The notes beneath the pieces were generated by a model. It ran no database searches. It saw only the letters and a list, made by a program, of their open reading frames with translations, and had not been told where the DNA came from. The translations under genes were made by a program, and so were the position numbers. From Actinomycetes bacterium (GTDB lineage Bacteria > Actinomycetota > Acidimicrobiia > Acidimicrobiales > RAAP-2), in the NCBI GenBank assembly GCA_021791145.1, contig JAJYXE010000021.1, positions 1 to 33,153 of the forward strand: 33,153 nt of DNA, in the 5' to 3' direction. Each line of letters opens with the position of its first letter. Positions within the stretch are counted from its first letter, which is position 1. Of the stretch, positions 28,072-33,153 are shown piece by piece.

Positions 28072-29402
28072 AGAGCACGCGCAGGCTGAGGATCCACGCC
28101 GCGCGAGTGGCGACGGTGGCAGCGCTCATCGTGCTCGCGTGCTATGCCCTGTGCGCGCTCGGGCTCCGGGTCTTCGTCACAGCCCGGCTGACCGCGCAAG
28201 CCGACGTGCGTGTGCACGCAGCGCTGCTGGACGCCCGTGACCTCTCGCTGCATCCGACCCCGACGCGTGCGGTGGCGCCCGTGTCGGACAACGGCGACCT
28301 CGACGATGCCCCGATCTTCTTCTGGTACGTCCCGGATCACGGCCGCGTCGTGCGGCTGGCGGTCGGCGCGCCCACGTTGCCCAGGGGCAGCTGGAGCACG
28401 CGGCCCGTGACCCGTGAGGTGGGGGCTGGGCCCTTCCGCTTCCAGGCACTTCGGAAAGGAGACGGTTGGCTGGTCGCCGGGCAGAGCATCGCAGAAGTGC
28501 GCCGAGTCGTGAGCGCCCTTGTGCTCCCCGAGGTGCTCTTCGGCCTTCTCCTCGTCGTGGCGACCTTCGTCGGCTCGCTGCTCGTGGCGCTCCGGGCGTC
28601 GGCGCCACTCGAGCTGGTCCGGCGACGCCAGGCGGAGTTCACCGCAGACGCCTCTCACGAGCTGCGCACGCCGTTGAGCGTGGTCGAAGCCGAGGTGGAC
28701 CTCGCACTGCGACGACGGCGCGCACCCGAGGAGTACCAAGCCGTGCTGCGACGCATCGCCGGGGAGAGCAGGCGGCTGAGGCGCATCGTGGACGACCTGC
28801 TCTGGCTCGCGCGCGCGGACAGCGGCGCGGAGGGCTCCGCAAAGGGCGCGGTCGCCGACGTCGAGGCTGTCGCCGCCGCGTGCGTCGAGCGTTTCGAGGC
28901 GGTGGCGACGCGCAACCACGTGGCGCTGGCGTTCACCTCGGAGGGCCAGGGGAGCGGCATGGTGGAGGCACCCGCCGAGCTTGTGGACCGTCTGGCGGGG
29001 GTGCTGATCGACAATGCGTGCAAGTACGCCGGTGCCGGCGGCACCGTCTCGGTGGTCGTCCAGGCGACCCCCACGCGGGTAGTGCTCCGAGTGGACGACA
29101 GCGGGCCCGGGATCCCGGCGGACCAGCGCGCCGCGGTCTTCGACCGTTTCCACCGCGCCGCACCCGACGGCCATGGCGCCGGCCTGGGGCTCGCGATCGC
29201 TGACTCGGTCGTGCGCTTGACGGGAGGCACGTGGTCCGTCGGCGACGCGCCCCTGGGCGGCGCGCGGATGGAGGTGTCGTGGAGGAGCGCCCACGACGGT
29301 CGCTCGCAGACACCCGACGAGCACGCGGCTGGGGTCGATCACGACTCGAGCCTCCACACGGAGGCGTCCCGGCGGCCCGGCGCGCACCTCGGTGCGACGT
29401 GA
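28068..29402 (+). CDS. Membrane sensor histidine kinase
   Basis: A 444-residue sensor kinase paired with the upstream regulator. It has a first membrane helix (about 13-37), an extracytoplasmic sensor region of about 110 residues without a recognisable fold, and a second helix (about 150-175). A full HAMP domain is not evident. The dimerisation domain has FTADASHELRTPLSVVEAEV with phospho-acceptor His197. The ATPase domain has LIDNACKYAGAG (Asn316), VDDSGPGIP (343-350), FDRFHRA and GHGAGLGLAIADSVV. An acidic/His-rich tail of about 40 residues follows the last strand. The GTG start overlaps the regulator stop (GTGA). Confidence 0.93.
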   Translation: MKSTRRLRIHAARVATVAALIVLACYALCALGLRVFVTARLTAQADVRVHAALLDARDLSLHPTPTRAVAPVSDNGDLDDAPIFFWYVPDHGRVVRLAVGAPTLPRGSWSTRPVTREVGAGPFRFQALRKGDGWLVAGQSIAEVRRVVSALVLPEVLFGLLLVVATFVGSLLVALRASAPLELVRRRQAEFTADASHELRTPLSVVEAEVDLALRRRRAPEEYQAVLRRIAGESRRLRRIVDDLLWLARADSGAEGSAKGAVADVEAVAAACVERFEAVATRNHVALAFTSEGQGSGMVEAPAELVDRLAGVLIDNACKYAGAGGTVSVVVQATPTRVVLRVDDSGPGIPADQRAAVFDRFHRAAPDGHGAGLGLAIADSVVRLTGGTWSVGDAPLGGARMEVSWRSAHDGRSQTPDEHAAGVDHDSSLHTEASRRPGAHLGAT

Positions 29403-29408
29403 CGGCGC

Positions 29409-29435
29409 GAGCCGGAGCCCCCGAGGTGCCGGCTC
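29409..29435 (+). terminator. Possible terminator hairpin after the kinase gene
   Basis: GAGCCGG and CCGGCTC form a perfect 7-bp stem around a 13-base loop, seven bases after the kinase stop. No T-run follows, so termination is only a suggestion. Confidence 0.3.
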
Positions 29436-29502
29436 CCCTCTCCAAGGTGAGCTCCTCTGGCCTCGCGTCTTGGGCGTTCATCCCCTCTTCACCTCGGTGC
29501 CG

Positions 29503-29508
29503 TACGTT
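29503..29508 (+). promoter_or_regulatory. -10 box of the small ORF / phosphodiester glycosidase pair
   Basis: TACGTT is followed by six G residues and then GTG at 29515, the same layout as other leaderless starts in this window. Confidence 0.5.
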
Positions 29509-29514
29509 GGGGGG

Positions 29515-29652
29515 GTGAACACCGCGGCGGTGTCGGCGCGCCTTCGGTCCCGTGCCAGGCTCGCGAGCACCACGCGGGCCGTGGAGCGGGGAAGGGCGGA
29601 GCGTTCTTTGGGGCGCTCGGCGCATCCCCAGGTGTCGGTGGGCGGACGATGA
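29515..29652 (+). CDS. 45-aa Arg-rich small protein, leaderless, coupled to the next gene
   Basis: A GTG six bases after a TACGTT box opens 45 codons (VNTAAVSARLRSRARLASTT, then an Arg-rich tail ending SVGGR). Its TGA overlaps the ATG of the phosphodiester glycosidase-family gene (ATGA). Both a promoter-based start and a coupling overlap support real translation, perhaps as a leader that delivers ribosomes to the second gene, which lacks an obvious Shine-Dalgarno of its own. The peptide is basic, low in hydrophobic residues, and not recognised. It could be only a translational relay. Confidence 0.45.
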   Translation: MNTAAVSARLRSRARLASTTRAVERGRAERSLGRSAHPQVSVGGR

Positions 29653-30992
29653 GCCGGCGGGCCTCCCCCCGTCTGGATCCCGGCGAGCCGCTCTCGGGCC
29701 TCGAGGCTCTCGGAGCCGTCGTCGACGACCGACAACGCCAGGGGCCGCGCCCCGGGCGGGACGCGTCCGGTGCCGCGTCCGGCGGCGGGTCCGGTCCGCG
29801 CCACGCGCCTCGCCATGCGGCACGCAAGAGGAAGGGCCCCGCCTCCCTCCGACGGCGACGCGTCCGCGCAGGCGTCGGACTGGTGGTGGCGGGACTGCTC
29901 ATCTGGGTGGCCGTCTCGCTCGGCACCGCGCTCACCAACCCGATGCTCGGAAGCTCGATCCCGGCGCGCGGGGCCGAGTGGGTGCGCGAGCACGGCGGGT
30001 CGACCATCGTGAACTGGATCGAGAACGAGTGGTACCGCCACCACGGGCCCAAGGTGGGTGGCCGGCCGCCCGCGGGAGCCATCAGGAGGCCGACCGCGCA
30101 ACCCGTCAGCGCAGCCGCCTCCAGCGTCGCCCACCTTCCTGCCCCCGCGCCCATCACCCCCTTTGCGAAGCCGCCGATCCCGGGAGAGGGCCAGTGGTCG
30201 CCCGCGGGAAGGCTCGTCGACGGGATCCCCGCGGTCTACGAGACGACCCTGCGTCCCGACGCGGTGCACACGAGCTACGTGGTCGGGGTGGCATGGATGG
30301 ATACCAAGCTCCTCGACGCCACCTTGTACTCCGGCAGCGAGATCCCCGGCGGCGGACCGTACCCGCACACCGCGCCCATCCAGCCGGCGGCCGCCCGGAC
30401 CCTGGTCGCCGCCTTCAACGCCGGCTTCCTCATGTCGGCGGCCAACGGCGGTTACTACACCGACAGCAAGACGATCATCCCGCTTCGCAAGGGGGCGGCG
30501 TCGTTCGTCGTCTACAGAAACGGCAGCGCGGCCATCGGCGCGTGGGACCAGACAGTCCACATGACGCCTTCGGTCGTCTCGGTCCGCCAGAACCTCGACC
30601 TCCTCGTCCAGAACGGCAAGCCGGTGGCGGGGCTCACATCGACAACAACGACGCGGTGGGGCGCGACGCTCGGCAACGCGGTCTACGTCTGGCGATCGGG
30701 CCTCGGGATCACCGCGAACGGCGCCCTCGTGTACGTGGGCGGTCCCGGGCTCAACATCACCGACCTCGCCGCCATCCTCGCGAGGGCCGGATGCGTGCGC
30801 GCGATGGAGATGGACATCAACACGACATGGGTGAACTTCACGGTCTACAAGCCGTCCTCACCCAACGGTGAGGCGAACGGCACAAACGGCACGGAGCTCA
30901 TCTCGCAGATGGCCGGCACGCCCGCCCGGTACTTCCAGAGCTGGTGGGCCCGGGACTTCATCACGATGTCGGCCGCGCCGCCGCGCAGCTGA
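29649..30992 (+). CDS. Membrane-anchored phosphodiester glycosidase (NAGPA/DUF2233) family protein
   Basis: A 447-residue protein with a basic, Gly/Arg-rich cytoplasmic N-terminus of about 70 residues, one membrane helix (about 73-93, VGLVVAGLLIWVAVSLGTAL) and a large extracytoplasmic region. A Pro/Ala linker (about 140-180) leads to a domain with LVAAFNAGFLMSAANGGYYT, GAASFVVYRNGSAAIGAWDQ, NLDLLVQNGKPVAG, LVYVGGPGLNITDLAAILAR and RAMEMDINTTWVNF. These resemble the NAGPA (uncovering enzyme) family, several of which act on phosphodiester-linked sugars in cell envelopes. The bacterial role is mostly inferred. The ATG overlaps the stop of the 45-aa ORF, which sets the start. Confidence 0.8.
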   Translation: MSRRASPRLDPGEPLSGLEALGAVVDDRQRQGPRPGRDASGAASGGGSGPRHAPRHAARKRKGPASLRRRRVRAGVGLVVAGLLIWVAVSLGTALTNPMLGSSIPARGAEWVREHGGSTIVNWIENEWYRHHGPKVGGRPPAGAIRRPTAQPVSAAASSVAHLPAPAPITPFAKPPIPGEGQWSPAGRLVDGIPAVYETTLRPDAVHTSYVVGVAWMDTKLLDATLYSGSEIPGGGPYPHTAPIQPAAARTLVAAFNAGFLMSAANGGYYTDSKTIIPLRKGAASFVVYRNGSAAIGAWDQTVHMTPSVVSVRQNLDLLVQNGKPVAGLTSTTTTRWGATLGNAVYVWRSGLGITANGALVYVGGPGLNITDLAAILARAGCVRAMEMDINTTWVNFTVYKPSSPNGEANGTNGTELISQMAGTPARYFQSWWARDFITMSAAPPRS

Positions 30993-31023
30993 GGACCCGC
31001 CGCTCGGGATCTCCTGCCTCGCC

Positions 31024-31084
31024 GGAGCGCAGCAGTCGGCAGGAGCGCAGCAGTCGGCCGGAGCGCAGCAGTCGGTCGGAGCGC
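31024..31084 (+). repeat. 18-bp tandem repeat upstream of the PH-domain gene
   Basis: Three units (31024-31041, 31042-31059, 31060-31077) based on GGAGCGCAGCAGTCGG plus two variable bases, with a partial fourth copy. They fill most of the 142-base intergenic gap. Confidence 0.8.
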
Positions 31085-31121
31085 CGCGAGGACCATCGAA
31101 GGCGGTGAGACGACCCCTTGG

Positions 31122-31127
31122 TACGCT
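31122..31127 (+). promoter_or_regulatory. -10 box of the PH-domain gene (leaderless layout)
   Basis: TACGCT is followed by seven bases and GTG at 31135. Confidence 0.5.
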
Positions 31128-31134
31128 TGTCGGG

Positions 31135-31929
31135 GTGGGTTCCGCTCACGGCCTGCTGTACGAGGACGAGGAGCTCCTCGCGGAAGTCCGCCCCCATCCC
31201 GTGGTGATCGTCGGCCCGGTCGTGCTCTTCGTCCTCGCGCTCGCAGGTGCGATCACGATCACCTTGCGCTACCCGACTGCCCCGACGGTCGTCGCCTGGC
31301 TGCTCGCCGCGATGGTGCTGCTCCCCGCACTGTGGGCCACCGCGCGCCTCGCCCGCTGGCGGGCCGTCAGGTTCCTCGTGACGACGAGCCGCCTTCTGTA
31401 CCGCCGAGGGGTGCTCGGCCGAGACGTCGTCCAGTTGCGCCTGCTGCGAGTTGCCGAGGTCCACTGCAGCCAGTCGTTCGGCGAGCGGCTGATCGGGTCG
31501 GGGCGGCTCGTCTTCGAGGTGGCGGGGGGCGACGGGCCCCTCGTCGTCGAGGATGTCCCCTGGCCGCGGCGGCTCCAGCGGGTGATCAACGCGCAGCTCG
31601 ATCGCCTCGACGTCCCATTCGGAACTGCTGGGTATGGCCCCCCCGACGCCTATGCGCAAATGAGCACGGCGGCCAGGCGCTCTCGGGCGTCCGCGGGCCG
31701 GCGGAGGGACGAGGTCGTCGCGGCACCCCGCGCTCGCAGGCGTGACGGTTCGGCGCGGTCGTGGACGGACACTCCTCCCCACGGAGTCGTCTTCGACGAC
31801 GAGGAGGAGGAAGAGGCAGCCCCGAGCGTCCCGCGCCAGATCCTCGAGCTCGACGAGCTTCGCCGACGCGGCATCCTCTCGGAGGACGAATTCGCGGCCA
31901 AGAAGGCGCAGCTCCTCGGCCGCCTGTGA
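31135..31929 (+). CDS. PH-domain membrane protein with C-terminal SHOCT motif
   Basis: A 264-residue protein. After a short start (VGSAHGLLYEDEELLAEVRP) come two membrane helices (about 22-43 and 48-70). A bacterial PH-like beta domain follows: RWRAVRFLVTTSRLLYRRGV, RDVVQLRLLRVAEVHCSQSF and GRLVFEVAGGDGPLVVEDV. A disordered Arg-rich and then acidic linker (about 170-230, with a run of seven acidic residues) leads to LDELRRRGILSEDEFAAKKAQLL, shown here as the SHOCT (short C-terminal) motif often attached to such membrane proteins. Function is unknown; SHOCT is thought to mediate oligomerisation. The leaderless TACGCT box fixes the GTG. The TGA lies in the first unit of a tandem repeat. Confidence 0.8.
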   Translation: MGSAHGLLYEDEELLAEVRPHPVVIVGPVVLFVLALAGAITITLRYPTAPTVVAWLLAAMVLLPALWATARLARWRAVRFLVTTSRLLYRRGVLGRDVVQLRLLRVAEVHCSQSFGERLIGSGRLVFEVAGGDGPLVVEDVPWPRRLQRVINAQLDRLDVPFGTAGYGPPDAYAQMSTAARRSRASAGRRRDEVVAAPRARRRDGSARSWTDTPPHGVVFDDEEEEEAAPSVPRQILELDELRRRGILSEDEFAAKKAQLLGRL

Positions 31930-32013
31930 CCGGGTGCCTGTGACCGGGCGCCTGTGACGCCGCCTGTGATCGGGCGCCTGTGACGGCGCCTGTGATCTGG
32001 TGCCTGTGACGCC
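31923..32013 (+). repeat. CCTGTGA repeats with alternating 14/12-bp spacing
   Basis: CCTGTGA begins at 31923, 31937, 31951, 31963, 31977, 31989 and 32003, that is with spacings 14, 14, 12, 14, 12, 14. The first copy provides the TGA of the PH-domain gene; the last includes an alternative GTG for the thioredoxin-like gene. Confidence 0.85.
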
Positions 32014-32023
32014 CAGCTCGTCC

Positions 32024-32581
32024 ATGTCCCAGCCGCCCGAGCTCCGACATCTGGTCGCAGTGCCGACCGGTGCTCCCCGGCTCGCGGCCGTGGACCTGGA
32101 GGGATGTGATGTCGACCGTCGATCGCAGACCCTGCGCGTCGCGGCGCCCGGGCACTGGACCCTCCTCATCTTCCTCGGGTCGAGCTGCGACGGGTGCCTG
32201 CCGTTCTGGAGACTGGCGGGGAGGCCCGAGCGTTGCGGGCTCGAGCCGCAGGACGCCGTCGCGATCGTGACCCGCGGGCCGGCACGAGAGCGCCCCAGGG
32301 CTCTTGCGGCTCTCATGGGCGGCGCGGACGGCTCGCCGCAGGGCTCCCCGCCGGGCTCCGCACCGGGCTCCCAGCCCGGAGGCCCGCCGGACCTGATCAT
32401 GAGTGACGCCGCCTGGACGGCGTACCGCGTCCACGGCGCGCCCTTCTTCGTGCTCCTCGACGGTGTCACGGTGGTGACCGAAGGCGTCGCGTGGAGCGTC
32501 GAGCAGCTGGCCTCCGACCTGGCGCGAGCGAGGCGGCGGCCGGGTGGAGAGGCGCAGCGCTCGCCGAGTGCGCGACGCTGA
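32024..32581 (+). CDS. Thioredoxin-like protein with CxxC motif
   Basis: A 185-residue thioredoxin-fold protein. The redox motif is in WTLLIFLGSSCDGCLPFW (Cys55 and Cys58), after a strand and short N-terminal region like TlpA/MauD proteins. The cis-proline loop is in AYRVHGAPFFVLLDG (Pro140). A Gly-Ser-Pro repeat (103-120) from 12-bp tandem units interrupts the fold between the two. No signal peptide or membrane helix is evident, so it is probably cytoplasmic unless it starts further upstream. In-frame GTGs at 32000 and 32006 lie in the preceding repeat; the ATG at 32024 is preferred. The YjbQ-family gene follows after seven bases. Confidence 0.7.
   Translation: MSQPPELRHLVAVPTGAPRLAAVDLEGCDVDRRSQTLRVAAPGHWTLLIFLGSSCDGCLPFWRLAGRPERCGLEPQDAVAIVTRGPARERPRALAALMGGADGSPQGSPPGSAPGSQPGGPPDLIMSDAAWTAYRVHGAPFFVLLDGVTVVTEGVAWSVEQLASDLARARRRPGGEAQRSPSARR
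32330..32377 (+). repeat. 12-bp tandem repeats inside the thioredoxin-like gene
   Basis: Four units (32330-32341, 32342-32353, 32354-32365, 32366-32377), each starting GGCTC, encode a Gly-Ser-Pro tetrapeptide repeat. Confidence 0.75.
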
Positions 32582-32588
32582 GCGGCAG

Positions 32589-32996
32589 ATGGACTCCGAG
32601 CTCTTCGCCGTGCGCACCGACGACCGGACCGTCACCGACGTCACCGCAACCGTCGCGGCCTTCTGCGCGGGTCGCGGCGACGGGCTCTGCAACGTGCTCG
32701 CGCCACATGCCACCGCCGGGTTGGCCCTCATGGAGACGGGGTCGGGCTCAGAGCGCGACCTGGAGCAGCTTCTCGAGCGGCTCTTGCCTCGCGACCAGCG
32801 TTACCGCCACCAGCACGGCTCGACGGGCCACGGCGCGGACCATCTCCTCCCGGTGCTCGTCTCACCGTCGCTCACGCTTCCGGTCGGAGACAGCCGGTTG
32901 CTGCTCGGGACGTGGCAGTCGGTGGTGCTGGTCGACACCAACCCCGACAATCCCAGCCGGCAGCTCCGCTGCACCTGGCTCCCGGCAACGTCGTGA
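32589..32996 (+). CDS. YjbQ / UPF0047 family protein
   Basis: A 135-residue member of the YjbQ (UPF0047) family. The E. coli protein has weak thiamine-phosphate synthase activity in vitro; the physiological role is unsettled. Conserved segments: VLAPHATAGLALMETGSGSE, then RDLEQLLERLLP, the histidine-rich RHQHGSTGHGADHLLPVLVS, and LLLGTWQSVVLVDTN. These form the family's presumed active-site pocket. Length matches the family (about 135). The ATG at 32589 is seven bases after the stop of the thioredoxin-like gene, so they are likely co-transcribed. Nothing in the neighbourhood concerns thiamine. Confidence 0.88.
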   Translation: MDSELFAVRTDDRTVTDVTATVAAFCAGRGDGLCNVLAPHATAGLALMETGSGSERDLEQLLERLLPRDQRYRHQHGSTGHGADHLLPVLVSPSLTLPVGDSRLLLGTWQSVVLVDTNPDNPSRQLRCTWLPATS

Positions 32997-33046
32997 AGGC
33001 AGCCGGCGCGCCACAGCCCCTCTCGCGCGTGATGCTCCTATCGTTG

Positions 33047-33153
33047 TCAAGCGGCTTGGAGAGGAATTTCGTCCTCATGCTCTCCGAGTTGGGCATCGAG
33101 CCACAGGGCGTAGCGGCGCGCCAGGTCGGTGTTGAACGTGAGCGCGCGTTCCA
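33047..33153 (-). CDS. C-terminal fragment of an unidentified protein (cut by window edge)
   Basis: The last 34 codons of a minus-strand gene run in from the window edge: ERALTFNTDLARRYALWLDA followed by QLGEHEDEIPLQAA and TGA. The segment is mostly helical and acidic at the end. The base composition is lower in GC than the neighbours. I do not recognise the family. It is convergent with the YjbQ-family gene across 50 bases that show no clear hairpin. Confidence 0.4.
   Translation of the reverse strand, partial: ERALTFNTDLARRYALWLDAQLGEHEDEIPLQAA

Noticed and set aside
29409..29435. Strong intrinsic terminator after the kinase gene
   Set aside because: The stem is good but no T-run follows, so it is kept only as a low-confidence feature.
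31923..32013. CRISPR or iteron-like origin suggested by seven CCTGTGA repeats
   Set aside because: Spacing is 12-14 bp with related sequence between copies, there is no replication gene nearby, and it straddles two ordinary genes.

Overview
The window looks like a chromosomal segment of a very GC-rich, mycothiol-producing actinobacterium, perhaps a deep lineage such as Acidimicrobiia (the class is inference). Markers are an S-(hydroxymethyl)mycothiol dehydrogenase, the UbiA/DprE1/DprE2 set for decaprenylphosphoryl-arabinose, the GlgE maltose-1-phosphate pathway with a fused TreS-maltokinase, an F420-type luciferase-like oxidoreductase, frequent GTG starts, and a recurring leaderless layout (a TANNNT box 6-8 nt before an ATG or GTG). 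No rRNA, tRNA or CRISPR was seen. The left edge cuts the N-terminus of an IS1634-type transposase. The right edge cuts an unidentified gene.

Layout. 1-5.4 kb: peptidase E-like protein (-), a small ORF and a ComB-like phosphatase (+), DegV and PlsY coupled by a 4-nt overlap (-), a small acidic protein (-), and an MDR oxidoreductase (+). 5.4-18.6 kb: a tightly overlapped plus-strand operon of AidB-like acyl-CoA dehydrogenase, GlgE, TreS-Mak, MalQ, GlgB and GlgX. 18.6-23.4 kb (-): ubiA, dprE1, dprE2, a luciferase-like oxidoreductase, and a 184-aa protein with two CsrA-type repeats that ends 3 nt from the end of glgX. 23.4-27.2 kb: a COG4280-type membrane protein with a small partner, a short DHDPS-family aldolase, mscR and a Nudix hydrolase. 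27.4-29.4 kb: a two-component system. 29.5-33 kb: a 45-aa leaderless ORF coupled to a phosphodiester glycosidase-family protein, a PH/SHOCT membrane protein, a thioredoxin-like protein and a YjbQ-family protein.

How it fits together. TreS interconverts trehalose and maltose, Mak phosphorylates maltose, GlgE adds maltosyl units to alpha-1,4-glucan, GlgB branches the glucan, and GlgX and MalQ debranch and remodel it. glgC, glgA and glgP are not in the window. The most notable observation is the tail-to-tail double-repeat CsrA homologue (CsrA is the classical carbon storage regulator) together with a GGA-rich leader, including two ACAGGAGG boxes, in front of the glucan operon. This suggests a local post-transcriptional control circuit. 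A second theme is the large number of short tandem duplications (10-30 bp units, at least 13 loci) at gene ends, promoters and protein linkers.
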